A stretch of DNA of 64,000 nucleotides from Rummeliibacillus sp963792445 (GCA_963792445.1 CAWBWO010000009.1:1-64000); one strand, 5' to 3'. Shown: positions 8,538 to 18,526, numbered from the stretch's first letter. Made by a program: numbers and translations. Notes: generated by a model not told the origin, from the sequence alone.

Positions 8538-9911
8538 ATGGTAGAAACGTTGAATGATTCGATTATTTTAGAGCATGTTTTAACGCATTCGTTTGATGAA
8601 ATATTCATTGCGGATGCACGAGGTATGGTTTTATATACAAGTCAATCTACGGAAAAAGTGTTGGGTATTCCTAGTGATCAACTTGTTCATAAAAATATTT
8701 TCGATTTAGAAAAGCAGGGGGTCTTTTCTCCATCCGTTATTGCAAATGTCCTCCGAACCAATAAAGAAGATTTGTTCATTCAGGAAACAAAGCTTAGCAG
8801 AAAGCTGATGATCTCTGGTTATCCCATTTATGATTCTTCGGGTAAGTTAGTAGGCGCTATGAGTGTTTCTAGGGATGTTACAGAGTTTGAATACCTGAAA
8901 AAAGAAAATGCGCAGGTGGCAAAAGCACTGCTTTCTTATCAAGAGGAAATAGCAGAATTAAGGAAGCAAGCAATAAACAAATTAACATTCAGGAATAGCA
9001 AAATGGAAAAGGCCTTTGATGTTGCGACCAAAGTGGCAAAACTTGGTGTCACAATCCTTTTGGAGGGGGAATCAGGAGTTGGTAAAAACCATATTGCTCA
9101 AATGATTCATCAAATGTCAGGTAGAGAAAATAATCCCTTTATTGAGGTGAATTGTGGAGCCATCCCGGAAACTCTCTTTGAGTCAGAACTTTTTGGATAC
9201 GAGGAAGGTGCATTTACCGGATCGAAGAAAGGTGGCAAAATGGGCTATTTTGAAGCAGCGAAAGAAGGGACTTTGTTTCTAGATGAAATTGGTGAATTGC
9301 CCATGAATCTTCAAGTAAAATTACTATCCGTCCTACAAAATCAGACAGTGATGAGGCTTGGTGGTAGTAAAAAAGTAGATGTGAAATGCAGAATCATTTG
9401 CGCAACGAATCAGAACTTAGAAAACTTAATCAAAGAAAGAAGATTTCGAGAAGATTTATATTATCGGATTAATGTCGTAAATATTGAGATACCGCCACTA
9501 AGAGAAAGAAAAGAAGAAATTATTCCCCTCATATACGAAATTACAGAAGAGTTAAACGGCAAATATAAAATGAAAAAGTACTTTACACCGACAATGATTG
9601 CATGGATTACTCAACAAAAATGGCCAGGTAATGTGCGTGAGTTGAGAAACTACATTGAAAAAAGATTGGTCACTTCTAACAGCAATGAAATTGACCTTGA
9701 AGGAGACGAAGAGGGATATGGAAATATCATGAACCTGGAATCCAAAGAATTACTATTAAATGATTATATTGAAAAGTTAGAAAAAGAATATATTATAAGG
9801 ATGTTCCGAAAGTATCCTAGCAGCATTAAGCTTGCTGAAAAATTGGGGATTAGTCAATCAACTGCCAATCGAAAAATAAGGAAGTATGTTCAAATGGCTA
9901 GTCAGTATTGA
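8538..9911 (+). CDS. Sigma-54-dependent transcriptional activator with PAS sensor
   Basis: About 457 residues. Domains in order: PAS (residues about 10-120), linker coil, AAA+ sigma-54 interaction domain (about 150-390) and a C-terminal Fis-type helix-turn-helix (KLAEKLGISQSTANRKI). The AAA+ part keeps GESGVGKN (Walker A, usually GESGTGKE), the sigma-54 contact loop GAFTGS and Walker B LFLDEIGE. ATG 8538 is preferred over GTG 8529 because AGGTG at 8527-8531 is six bases from the former. The next operon begins 121 bp downstream with a consensus -24/-12 promoter, so this RocR-like protein almost certainly activates it. The PAS ligand may be a guanidino compound or purine-related molecule (inference). 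Confidence 0.9.
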   Translation: MVETLNDSIILEHVLTHSFDEIFIADARGMVLYTSQSTEKVLGIPSDQLVHKNIFDLEKQGVFSPSVIANVLRTNKEDLFIQETKLSRKLMISGYPIYDSSGKLVGAMSVSRDVTEFEYLKKENAQVAKALLSYQEEIAELRKQAINKLTFRNSKMEKAFDVATKVAKLGVTILLEGESGVGKNHIAQMIHQMSGRENNPFIEVNCGAIPETLFESELFGYEEGAFTGSKKGGKMGYFEAAKEGTLFLDEIGELPMNLQVKLLSVLQNQTVMRLGGSKKVDVKCRIICATNQNLENLIKERRFREDLYYRINVVNIEIPPLRERKEEIIPLIYEITEELNGKYKMKKYFTPTMIAWITQQKWPGNVRELRNYIEKRLVTSNSNEIDLEGDEEGYGNIMNLESKELLLNDYIEKLEKEYIIRMFRKYPSSIKLAEKLGISQSTANRKIRKYVQMASQY

Positions 9912-9976
9912 CTATAATACCGTCATTTATTGTTTTGAATATTTGAAACCGCCTTTCTAATCAGTATCTATAAACT

Positions 9977-9993
9977 TTGGCATGAAAATTGCA
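9977..9993 (+). promoter_or_regulatory. Sigma-54 (-24/-12) promoter of the ureohydrolase operon
   Basis: TTGGCAT-GAAAA-TTGCA: GG at 9979-9980 and GC at 9991-9992 with exactly 10 bases between, matching the TGGCAC-N5-TTGCA consensus. It is 39 bp upstream of the ATG at 10032 and directly downstream of the activator gene. Confidence 0.9.
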
Positions 9994-10031
9994 AGAGTAT
10001 TTAGGCAAACTACTTAAAGGGGGCAATTTTC

Positions 10032-11024
10032 ATGTCTAAACAAGATGAAAAGCAGTATTTAAACTTACCATTTACAGGAATCTGCACATTTGGTAAATAT
10101 CCAGTTTGTTCCGATTTAGAGCAACTTAATGCAGATGTAGCGGTTATTGGTGTTCCGAATGATATGGGCACCCAGTGGAAATCAGGAGCAAGAATGGGGC
10201 CTAGAGGGATTCGTGAAGGTTCAACCCTTTATAGCTTTGGATTAGACGGTGCCTATGATATCGAAAAAGATATTATGTATCTAGGACCAAAATGGAAAGT
10301 AGTGGATTGTGGTGATGTTGATATGGTTCATGGTGACATTATGCAGTGTCATGATAATACGGAAGAAACAGTAAGGAAGATTGTCTCGAAAGGTGCCATG
10401 CCAGTTGTCTTAGGTGGCGACCACTCGATTACTATTCCTGTTGGAAAAGCTTTAGAAGAGCTAGGACCATTTCATGTTATACAAATTGATGCTCATCTAG
10501 ATTGGGCAGATCACCGTTCTGGGCAACGATATGGCCATGGAAGCTGTATCCGTCGTTTATCTGAAATGGATCATGTTCAGAAAATTTTCCAATTTGGGAT
10601 TCGCGGCATCAGTAGTAGCTTAAAAGTAGACGTGGAAGCAGCTCATGAATACGGCAGTGTTATACTATCACCTAGACAAATGAGAAAAATGGGACTTGAA
10701 AATGTTCTAGAGCTACTTCCAGAAGGCGAAAAGTATTATGTAACCATAGATATTGACGGATTAGATCCGTCTGTCGCACCAGCTACGGGTACCCCTTCTC
10801 CTGGTGGATTTATATATGATGAAGTAAATGAATTGCTAGAAGGAATAGCAAAAAGAGGTAAGGTCATTGGATTTGATTTAGTTGAGGTAGCCCCTCCTTA
10901 TGATCCAGCAGGTATGACTGGTCAAGTAGGAGCACGACTGGCGTTAGACTTGCTCAGTTTTATTTTAAAGGAAAAAGAAGTAGAAGATGAGAAAAAGGCG
11001 ATGAGAAAAGAGGTTCACAAATAA
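10032..11024 (+). CDS. Ureohydrolase (agmatinase/guanidino-acid hydrolase family)
   Basis: 330 residues. Binuclear manganese ligands are in place: GGDHS (H131), DAHLDW (D153, H155, D157) and DIDGLDPS near 246. The N-terminal SGARMGPRGIREGS is the family glycine-rich loop. Enzymes of this fold cleave a guanidino group to urea plus an amine. Agmatine is the default label, but guanidinobutyrate, guanidinopropionate and free guanidine hydrolases share these motifs and cannot be separated by eye. GGGGG precedes ATG 10032. The pairing with an NCS1 permease and a sigma-54 activator indicates a dedicated uptake-and-use module for a nitrogen source. Confidence 0.9.
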   Translation: MSKQDEKQYLNLPFTGICTFGKYPVCSDLEQLNADVAVIGVPNDMGTQWKSGARMGPRGIREGSTLYSFGLDGAYDIEKDIMYLGPKWKVVDCGDVDMVHGDIMQCHDNTEETVRKIVSKGAMPVVLGGDHSITIPVGKALEELGPFHVIQIDAHLDWADHRSGQRYGHGSCIRRLSEMDHVQKIFQFGIRGISSSLKVDVEAAHEYGSVILSPRQMRKMGLENVLELLPEGEKYYVTIDIDGLDPSVAPATGTPSPGGFIYDEVNELLEGIAKRGKVIGFDLVEVAPPYDPAGMTGQVGARLALDLLSFILKEKEVEDEKKAMRKEVHK

Positions 11025-11061
11025 AATTCTTTCCTTTAAATAATAAAACGGAGGTTTGTAG

Positions 11062-12456
11062 ATGAAAATAGAGACCAGAAGCATAGAGTATATTCCTGCT
11101 AATGAACGTCATGGTAAAGCAAAAAGCTTGTTTCACGTTTGGTTTGCAGCCAATATGCATTTGACTACACTTGTGACGGGCGCCCTTTGTGTCAGCTTTG
11201 GATTAAATCTATTTTGGAGTATGGCAGCTATAGTCATTGGAAATCTACTAGGGGCTGTTTTTATGGCTTCGCATTCTGCACAAGGACCGAAGCTCGGCAT
11301 CCCGCAAATGATTCAAAGCCGTGCACAATTTGGAGTAATTGGAGCAGTGATTCCCTTATTTTTAGTAATCTTTATGTATTTGGGTTTTTATGCAAGCAGT
11401 GGATTGCTGGGAGCACAGGTCCTTAGTACTACCCTAAATCTAGATTTAACCTGGAGCATAGTAATCCTAAACGTGATCACATTTATAGTGACCATGATTG
11501 GACATGATCTCATTCATAAAATGCAAAAATACTTGTCATGGTTCTTTTTCATCATTTTTCTTATTGCAACTATTATTATTTTTCAAATACCTGTACCAGA
11601 AGGAAGCTGGTCTTTTGGACATGTAAATATTTCGTCATTTTTACTAAGTGTAAGTGTTGTTGCAACATGGCAGCTATCATTTGCCCCTTATGTTGCGGAC
11701 TATTCAAGATATCTTCCAGAGGATACTCCTCCTGCTCAAACCTTTTGGTATACTTATGCTGGGGCTGTTTTAGGAGCTGTTTGGATGATGCTTTTAGGGG
11801 TTATATTAGCAACAGTCATTCCTGCATTTCTAAACAATTCTGGAGATCATTTAGCACAGCAGTTTGATAATTTTGCACTGGTTATGTTTATAGCCATCTT
11901 TTTGGGGCAACTCTCCATTAACGTGTTTAATTTATATGGTTCATTTATGTCGACAGTTTCTACAGTTGAACCGTTTTCCAAATTGAAGTTCACGCCTAAA
12001 GTTAGAATGTTTTTTGTCTTAGGCATTTCAACCGTCGGAACGCTATTGACGATTTTGGGAAAAGGAAATTTCTTAGCAAACTTTACCAACTTTATATTGT
12101 TTATCAGTTATTTTTTAATTCCATGGACGGCTATTAATTTAGTAGATTTCTATTTACTACGGCATGGGGAATATAGTATTAAAGATATTTTTGATTTAAA
12201 CGGTAAATATGGAAAAGTTAATAAAATTACTACGATTACTTTTGTCATATCCATTCTCGCTGAAATTCCATTTATCAATACGTCATTATACATTGGACCT
12301 ATATCCAAAGCTATGGGGGGAGCTGATCTGGCTTGGGTCTTAGGCTTAGCTGTGCCATCCCTCATGTATTATGGGTTGATGAAGCGAAAGTTGAGATTAG
12401 CGGATCCATTAGAAATTTCAATCAACGGTAATGATGATAAGAGAGCATCTAGCTAG
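11062..12456 (+). CDS. NCS1-family permease (purine/cytosine/allantoin type)
   Basis: 464 residues with about 12 hydrophobic helices. The N-terminal RSIEYIPANERHGKAKSLFHVWF and the LGIPQMIQSRAQFGVIGA segment in helix 3 are NCS1 hallmarks; FAPYVADYSRYLPED is the sodium-site helix 8 region. ACGGAGG sits upstream of ATG 11062, 37 bp after the ureohydrolase, so both come from the sigma-54 promoter. It presumably imports the ureohydrolase substrate or a related nitrogen compound. Confidence 0.88.
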   Translation: MKIETRSIEYIPANERHGKAKSLFHVWFAANMHLTTLVTGALCVSFGLNLFWSMAAIVIGNLLGAVFMASHSAQGPKLGIPQMIQSRAQFGVIGAVIPLFLVIFMYLGFYASSGLLGAQVLSTTLNLDLTWSIVILNVITFIVTMIGHDLIHKMQKYLSWFFFIIFLIATIIIFQIPVPEGSWSFGHVNISSFLLSVSVVATWQLSFAPYVADYSRYLPEDTPPAQTFWYTYAGAVLGAVWMMLLGVILATVIPAFLNNSGDHLAQQFDNFALVMFIAIFLGQLSINVFNLYGSFMSTVSTVEPFSKLKFTPKVRMFFVLGISTVGTLLTILGKGNFLANFTNFILFISYFLIPWTAINLVDFYLLRHGEYSIKDIFDLNGKYGKVNKITTITFVISILAEIPFINTSLYIGPISKAMGGADLAWVLGLAVPSLMYYGLMKRKLRLADPLEISINGNDDKRASS

Positions 12457-12503
12457 TTTACTATTTTAATTCCCCCGTTATTCCTAACTGAATTTGCAGC
12501 TGT

Positions 12504-12716
12504 TGTATAGCAATTATCAGTTCGATTGGCAATCTAGGTGGGTATATAGGTTCATATGTAATTGGTTACGTAAAAGATGCTACAGGAAATGTAGAAATGG
12601 GATGGTATTTTCTGAGTCTTGTATTATATATTTGTTTTTTACTTAGCTATACAATCAAGTTAAAACATGATACATCAGTTTCAATACCGAAACAAGAAAA
12701 ACATAATATAAAGTAA
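12504..12716 (+). pseudogene. C-terminal remnant of an MFS transporter
   Basis: An open stretch with no start reads IISSIGNLGGYIGSYVIGYV then KDATGNVEMGWYFLSLVLY and a charged tail, ending at TAA 12714. This is the last two helices of an ACS-type MFS carrier (the SIGNLGGFIGPYVIGYLKDATG motif). The first five sixths of the gene are gone. It is followed by a 13-bp terminator. Confidence 0.7.
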
Positions 12717-12800
12717 ATAGAATTTATATGACTGGTTTTGATAAAATAATAACTATCTAGCCAGTAATAAAAACTTCAACTCAAGCTTTAAATAAGTATC

Positions 12801-12832
12801 AAAACACTCATCCATAATAGGATGAGTGTTTT
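12801..12832. terminator. Bidirectional terminator
   Basis: Perfect 13-bp stem AAAACACTCATCC / GGATGAGTGTTTT with a 6-nt loop, between the MFS remnant and the convergent RND gene. Confidence 0.85.
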
Positions 12833-12925
12833 GTTTTAATTCGGTGTCAGGTATTAGATTTAGAAAAAGTACTGAATACAAACAGTGAAGGATTTCAACT
12901 TTATAAATTTTTAAATGCTATGCAA

Positions 12926-15900
12926 TTAAGCAATCGTCGAGTCTGATTCTTTTAAGCTTTTTTCAATAATAACTTGATTCATTCGTTGTTTTTTCGATTT
13001 TCTAAAGTAAAGCAGTTCATAGACACATGGTATTACGATCAGAGTAAGCAGGGTAGCCAATGCTAATCCACCAATTACCACGATTGCGAGACTTTGTGAG
13101 ACTAAACTCCCTGCTTCGGCTTTTTTCAATAATAGTGGAAGCATAGCACAGATTGTTGCTACTGCGGTCATGAAGATTGGTCGCATTCTTGTAGCGGTTG
13201 CTTCGATTAGTGCATCACGAATAATCATTGTTTTTTCGTTTTGTTTGACGCGATCTAAAAGTACGATTGCATTGGTAACGACGATACCAATTAGCATTAA
13301 TGCGCCTAATAAGGCAGTGATATCTACTGAAATACGACTGATGACGATACCTAAAATGGCTCCAATTGCAGCAAGTGGAAGAGAACAAAGTATGGCAATT
13401 GGTGTTTTAATCGACTTGAATGTAATAACCATGATTAAAAATACAATGCCGATTGACGCGAGCATGATAAGAAATAAATCCGCGAAATCACTTGCCTGGT
13501 CGCTACTAGCGCCACCGACTAGCACCTTGACATTCTCTGGTATAGTAATTCCTTTTTTGTCTTTTTTATCACCGAAAATTACTGAATTCACATCAGTTGA
13601 GATTTCAGATAGTTTTGCTGGATCAACACTTGCCGTAACGCGTAGGTATGTTTTTCCGTCTTTATGGAATTGGCTAGTTGACTGTTCTTCGCCTTTTAAA
13701 GTTGCGATAGATGATACCGGTACAGGGCCAGAATTAGTTAGCACTTGAATATTCTTTAAATCTTTTGGTGTTTTTGTGTCTAACATCGGTTCTAAGAAGA
13801 CCGTTTTTTGTTTGTCATTTAAGCTAATCGTGCCAATTGGTGTTTTATTTAACATAACACCTACTTGCTGAGCAATTTGTGCCGTGTTTCCTTTTGCTGG
13901 ATCAACAGTAAGGGAATACACCATTTTCTTTTCTTCTTGATTGGTTGTTACTTTTTCGACACCTTTGATTGGTTGCACCTTTTCTTTAATAGTGGTTGCT
14001 ACATCTTCAAGCTCACTTAAATTATCGCCAACTACATCAATGGTGATGGTTGGATTTGCTCCGCCCGTCATAAAGGAAGCTGCTGAAACTTCTAATGTGG
14101 CATCAGGATATTGCTCTTTTTTCTTTTCTAAATCTTTTACTACTTGGTCTGTGTTCTTTTTATCATCCAACAGAATACTGTATGTTGCTTCTGTAGAAGC
14201 GCCAACTTCACCGTATAGTGCATTTTCGGGAGAAGCGCCAACCTGTGTAAACATTTGTTTGACGTTATCCATTTTTTGAATAGAAGATTCAAGTTCAAAT
14301 GATTTTTCCTTTACTTTTTCAAAAGGGGTATCATTCGGATAACTAAGCTTTGCCATGACATAGTCTGCAGAAGAGTTGTCAACTGCTCCTTTTGGAATCA
14401 TAAAGTAAGTGCCAATCGATCCGATAAAACAGAACAAGGAAATCGAGAAGATGATCCATTTATGGTTTAATGACCAATTCACGATTTTAGGGAAACGAAC
14501 AGCTGGTTTATGTTTCGGAAGCTTTGTGTTTTTAAGTAACCAGGTACTCATTAATGGCACAATTGTCAATGCAACTAGTAATGAGGCAAGAAGGGAATAG
14601 ACAACCGTTAAAGCAAATGGTAAAAGAAATGCTTGAAGGCTTCCATTCAATAAACTCATGGGTAGAAAAACAGCCACAGTTGTTAAGGTAGAAGCAGTTA
14701 TTGCAGCACCTACTTGTTTTGTTGCATCAATCACCATGTGAACAGAGAATTTTTCTGTTTGCATTTTACGGAAAATATTTTCAATCACAACAATGCTATC
14801 ATCCACGAGTCGTCCAACGGCTACAGCAACACCGCCAAGCGTTAGAATATTTAATGTTACGCCAGACCATGACAACAGGAGGAGGGTAAAACAAAGTGAT
14901 AAAGGAATCGATACAATCGTGATTAAAGTAGTGCGGATATTACGTAAGAACAACATAATTACAATCGTAGCAAAAAGTGCTCCAATGAGAACTTCTTTAA
15001 TCATTGTATGAACAGAATTTTGCACTAAATCAGCTGAGGAAACATAAATGACAGATTCCTGCTGACTATACTCTTTATTGATTTCTTTTGTTACTTTTTC
15101 AACTTCTTTGCTAATCCCAACAGCATTCGATTGACTGTCTTTCGTGATGCTAATGTTTAAACTATCTTTTCCATTAAATCGGCTGATGAAGTTTGCATTT
15201 GTTGTTTCTTTAATCGAAGCGATATCGCCAAGTGTAACTTTAGGTGCTACAGTTAATCCTTTCAATTTTGCTATACTTGTGACATCCCCAAGGACCTTAA
15301 TATTACTTGTTTTGCCGTCAATATTCTTTTCACCAACAGCTACAGCAGTGTTTTGTCCCTGAAGAATCCCCATGACAGTTTGAAGGGTGATCTGGTGATC
15401 TGCCAATTTTTTATCATCCAAACGGACTGAAATGATGGAATCATTAATCCCATATACATCCACACTGGAAACCCCTTTGATTTCCTGATAGCGAGATTGA
15501 AGTTCTTCACGTGCAAATTCCATGTTTTCATCTGTTAACCCGTCTTTAAAAGTAACGGCAATATTGACAATTGGAATCATCGAAGTATTTAGCTGTGAAA
15601 TAATCGGCTTTGAGATATACGTAGGTAATGTAACACTACTCATTGCTGCTTCAACATCTTGTTTAGCTTGTTTCATATCATAGCCTGATTCGAAGTTCAG
15701 TACTATTTTTGAAAATCCATCACCCGTCGTTGAATAGACGGAAGTTTTTCCATTTAATCCTCTAACTGCATGTTCAATTGGAATGGTGACTTCTTCTTCC
15801 ATTGTTTTGGAGTCCGTGCCTTGGCCCATTGAAATAACGGTTACTTGCGGATTATCCGCAGAGGGCAAAAATTCCATAGGTAGTCTATAATAACTAACAA

Positions 15901-15979
15901 CACCAATGATCAATATTAGAATAGTCAAAAATCCAACTGCAGGCTTATTTCCAAAAGCCCATTTTGTAATGCTCGACAT
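12926..15979 (-). CDS. RND-superfamily efflux pump (SwrC/AcrB type)
   Basis: About 1017 residues from ATG 15979, which follows AGGAGGAG; the frame stays open further upstream but without a ribosome site. Architecture is the RND repeat: helix 1 (KPAVGFLTILILIIGVVSYY), large extracytoplasmic loop, helices 2-6, a second helix 7 (KWIIFSISLFCFIG), second loop, helices 8-12. The proton-relay motif LGGVAVAVGRLVDDSIVVIENI is clear. Bacillus SwrC exports surfactin and other amphiphiles. No membrane-fusion partner gene is adjacent, as for SwrC. The likely job is export of lipopeptides, bile-salt-like or other amphipathic compounds. Confidence 0.9.
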   Translation of the reverse strand: MSSITKWAFGNKPAVGFLTILILIIGVVSYYRLPMEFLPSADNPQVTVISMGQGTDSKTMEEEVTIPIEHAVRGLNGKTSVYSTTGDGFSKIVLNFESGYDMKQAKQDVEAAMSSVTLPTYISKPIISQLNTSMIPIVNIAVTFKDGLTDENMEFAREELQSRYQEIKGVSSVDVYGINDSIISVRLDDKKLADHQITLQTVMGILQGQNTAVAVGEKNIDGKTSNIKVLGDVTSIAKLKGLTVAPKVTLGDIASIKETTNANFISRFNGKDSLNISITKDSQSNAVGISKEVEKVTKEINKEYSQQESVIYVSSADLVQNSVHTMIKEVLIGALFATIVIMLFLRNIRTTLITIVSIPLSLCFTLLLLSWSGVTLNILTLGGVAVAVGRLVDDSIVVIENIFRKMQTEKFSVHMVIDATKQVGAAITASTLTTVAVFLPMSLLNGSLQAFLLPFALTVVYSLLASLLVALTIVPLMSTWLLKNTKLPKHKPAVRFPKIVNWSLNHKWIIFSISLFCFIGSIGTYFMIPKGAVDNSSADYVMAKLSYPNDTPFEKVKEKSFELESSIQKMDNVKQMFTQVGASPENALYGEVGASTEATYSILLDDKKNTDQVVKDLEKKKEQYPDATLEVSAASFMTGGANPTITIDVVGDNLSELEDVATTIKEKVQPIKGVEKVTTNQEEKKMVYSLTVDPAKGNTAQIAQQVGVMLNKTPIGTISLNDKQKTVFLEPMLDTKTPKDLKNIQVLTNSGPVPVSSIATLKGEEQSTSQFHKDGKTYLRVTASVDPAKLSEISTDVNSVIFGDKKDKKGITIPENVKVLVGGASSDQASDFADLFLIMLASIGIVFLIMVITFKSIKTPIAILCSLPLAAIGAILGIVISRISVDITALLGALMLIGIVVTNAIVLLDRVKQNEKTMIIRDALIEATATRMRPIFMTAVATICAMLPLLLKKAEAGSLVSQSLAIVVIGGLALATLLTLIVIPCVYELLYFRKSKKQRMNQVIIEKSLKESDSTIA

Positions 15980-16533
15980 GAGAATTCTCCTCCTAAAAAC
16001 AAATTTAGCACGAATTAAAATATACAAATGAATAGCAGAATATCACATTTTCACAAAATTAAAAATATTCAGTCAATGTAAATCGTTTACTCCTTTCCGT
16101 CAATTTCCCTTGCTTCTTCATTGTAAAAAAAGGGGAAATGTTCCACATTGACCTAGGGGTTTAAATTGTTATAAGACCTAAGGCTTAGATGTTCTAGGAT
16201 CAGAAATGAATGGGATGAGAAGAAATAGAAATCCAATTCCAAAATTTCCGTGTATCTGTAAAACAAGATCATTTACTTCTGGCAATAAAGAGAATGAGTG
16301 GATTATTTCTGTGAGGTACTAGATGCAATGTAAAAAGTCACAGGATTTTGTGATATTCATATTCATTCTAACTATTTTTAGGAATTTATCCACTATGTTT
16401 GTTAATTTTTACATAATCTTAATAGAAGAAAATCAATGTGATATAGGTAATTCGAGACACTAGGTATAAAAAGGGAGGTAAAATGACTACGACTAAGATC
16501 TTATCTCTTATAAAGATATAAATTGCACAGAAC

Positions 16534-16622
16534 GCGGATCTAAACATTGAAATCGCGGATGTAGGCATTAAAACTACAGATGTGTCACCAAATATCGCGG
16601 AAGGAACTTGGGAAAACGCGGA
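16534..16622. repeat. Period-21 degenerate repeat array, GCGGA type
   Basis: The head GCGGA(A/T)G occurs at 16534, 16555, 16597 and 16618, with ACAGATG at 16576; every step is exactly 21 nt. The remaining 12-14 nt of each unit differ. It lies in the 1.3-kb gene-free region 15980-17294. In one frame the array is open and encodes a loose heptad (A-D/E-x-x-x-x-x), but there is no start or ribosome site. Confidence 0.7.
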
Positions 16623-16684
16623 AAGTTAAAACTCACATTGTTTAAATGTACTGTTTTGAGGCAATGCGAAATGAAAATGCCCTC

Positions 16685-16789
16685 TTGACAAACAAAATTA
16701 AAAGAGTAATGTATTGATTATTAGTTAATCATGATAACTATTATTAGTTAATCATGATAACTATTTTTCGAAGGAGGAAATAATATATG
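16685..16789 (+). promoter_or_regulatory. Orphan promoter with tandem 23-bp operator and RBS, no gene behind it
   Basis: TTGACA at 16685 and a weak -10 (TAATGT) are followed by two tandem 23-bp copies of TTATTAGTTAATCATGATAA(CTA), 16718-16740 and 16741-16763, each containing a MarR-like dyad (AGTTA..TCATGA..AACT). AAGGAGGA at 16771-16778 and ATG 16787 follow, but the frame is MKFS and stop. The region looks like an intact regulated promoter whose gene has been lost or replaced. Confidence 0.5.
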
Positions 16790-17046
16790 AAATTTTCTTA
16801 ACGATAATTATCACGCTTTGTTGAGCTCTAAAATTGAATGATGCTTAGAAAAAGATAAAATTTGATCCTTTCCTAATGAAATATATTTCGTGTTACGAAC
16901 TTTAATGTGATTGAAAGAAGTCGATTTATGAATTATTAAGGGATACTAGGAAAAGATAAGTTGTTAAGGCGAAGAGATTTTAACGCTAAAAACTGCTGGG
17001 AACAACGAGAGCAATATCAGATGGAGGACTTAAATTACTCGGAAAT

Positions 17047-17139
17047 ACAAATGCAATTTGCAAAATGGCAAGTAAATGGTCGGAATTCGCAAGTAAACCA
17101 CCGTTAAACGCAATTATTCCATCAGAAAATGCAAGTAAA
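17047..17139. repeat. Period-21 degenerate repeat array, GCAAGTAAA type
   Basis: Heads at 17047 (ACAAATGCA), 17068 (GCAAGTAAA), 17089 (GCAAGTAAA), 17110 (GCAATTATT) and 17131 (GCAAGTAAA), all exactly 21 nt apart, with variable 12-nt tails. In one frame this reads ASK-4 residues-ASK-4 residues-A..., ending at a stop just after the array. No start codon with ribosome site is seen. Confidence 0.7.
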
Positions 17140-17294
17140 TATTTTTAACAACTAAAACGTTCCCATCAAATAGATTGATCAAACATCTATCAAAAGAAGA
17201 CAGAGTTGTGAACAATGATATTTAATGTATCATGAATGTTTACATACCAATTGAATTTTAAAATTATAAATTACATTTTGAAAGTGGCGAAAAG

Positions 17295-18476
17295 ATGGAC
17301 AAAGCAAAATTATGGACAAAGGATTTCTTAATTGTATCAATATCTAACTTTTTTCTTTATTTTACATTTTATTTATTAATGGTAGCTTCAACGACATTTG
17401 CTACCCAAAAATTTCATGCAACACCAAGTCAAGCTGGTCTTGCTTCAGGGATATTTGTAATAGGTACATTGATTGCAAGGCTTTTTTCTGGAAGATCAAT
17501 TAACCAAATTGGTTGGAAAAAAATGCTCTATATTGGATTCATTTTTTTCCTAATTACGACTTGCTTATATTTTATAGTAAATAATTTTTCATTCTTGTTA
17601 GTCATTCGATTTTTGAATGGTGCAGCATTGGGGATTGCTTCTACCGCAACAGGAACCATTGTTTCTAAAATTATTCCAGATGTACGTCGTGGAGAAGGAA
17701 CGGGCTATTATGCATTAAGTGTCGTTCTATCGGCAGCAATTGGTCCTTTTTTAGCAATGCTTCTCACTCAACATATGGGGATTATGAGTAATTTCATTTT
17801 ATGTGTTGCTGTGTTACTCATCAGTTTTATAGCAATTTTCTTCTTAAAAGTTCCAAAAGTAACATCTACAGTGCAAAAAACGGAGAAACAAAAAGGATTT
17901 TCATTATTTAATTTCTTAGAAGTAAAAGCCATTCCAATTGGTATCATTGCCTTTTTGGTTGCTTTTGGTTATTCAAGCATTTTAACTTTTATTACACCAT
18001 TTGCACAGGAAATTAACTTAGTGACTGTAGGTAGCTTTTTCTTTGTGATCTATGCTATAGCCACTTTAGTTTCTAGACCATTCACTGGACGCCTATTTGA
18101 TGTAAAAGGAGAAAATTTGGTCATGTATCCAGCATTCCTTTCATTTGCGATTGGTTTGCTTCTATTAGGTATAGTCCATCATGGCTTCGTTCTTTTATTA
18201 GCTGGTGCGTTTGTTGGTCTTGGCTATGGGACATTTTCAGCTAGCGCTCAAGCAATTTCGATTAAAGTAACACCAAAAGAACGTATGGGTTTAGCTACTT
18301 CTACATTCTTTATCTTCTTAGATGCAGGAATTGGTATAGGTCCATTTATCTTAGGTATGCTCGTTCCTACAATTGGCTTTCGAGGAATGTATTTACTCAT
18401 GGCAATTGTGTTAGTTATTTGCTTGGTCTTGTATTATTTCTTACATGGACGAAAAGCAAAGTCATTGAATATTTAA
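17295..18476 (+). CDS. MFS transporter
   Basis: 393 residues, 12 predicted helices in a 6+6 layout with a central cytoplasmic loop at about 195-210. Helix 2-3 loop FSGRSINQIGWKKML fits the MFS GxxxD/RxGRR motif and RFLNGAALGIASTATGTIVSKI is motif B/C-like. It resembles the YfkF-type drug/sugar efflux carriers. It sits upstream of GntR and M20 amidohydrolase genes; a decayed M20 and MFS pair lies just downstream (20655-21230), so the amidohydrolase-MFS combination occurred twice. The substrate is not known, possibly an acyl-amino acid or its product. Confidence 0.85.
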   Translation: MDKAKLWTKDFLIVSISNFFLYFTFYLLMVASTTFATQKFHATPSQAGLASGIFVIGTLIARLFSGRSINQIGWKKMLYIGFIFFLITTCLYFIVNNFSFLLVIRFLNGAALGIASTATGTIVSKIIPDVRRGEGTGYYALSVVLSAAIGPFLAMLLTQHMGIMSNFILCVAVLLISFIAIFFLKVPKVTSTVQKTEKQKGFSLFNFLEVKAIPIGIIAFLVAFGYSSILTFITPFAQEINLVTVGSFFFVIYAIATLVSRPFTGRLFDVKGENLVMYPAFLSFAIGLLLLGIVHHGFVLLLAGAFVGLGYGTFSASAQAISIKVTPKERMGLATSTFFIFLDAGIGIGPFILGMLVPTIGFRGMYLLMAIVLVICLVLYYFLHGRKAKSLNI

Positions 18477-18526
18477 TTGAAGATATATGAAAATTTATTT
18501 AAGGGATAACTAATAGATTCAATTGT

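Noticed and set aside
13170..14279. Long plus-strand frames within the RND pump gene
   Set aside because: They mirror codons of the RND gene and show no ribosome sites or motifs.
16534..17139. CRISPR-like reading of the 21-nt arrays
   Set aside because: Period far too short, repeats too degenerate and no cas genes in the window.
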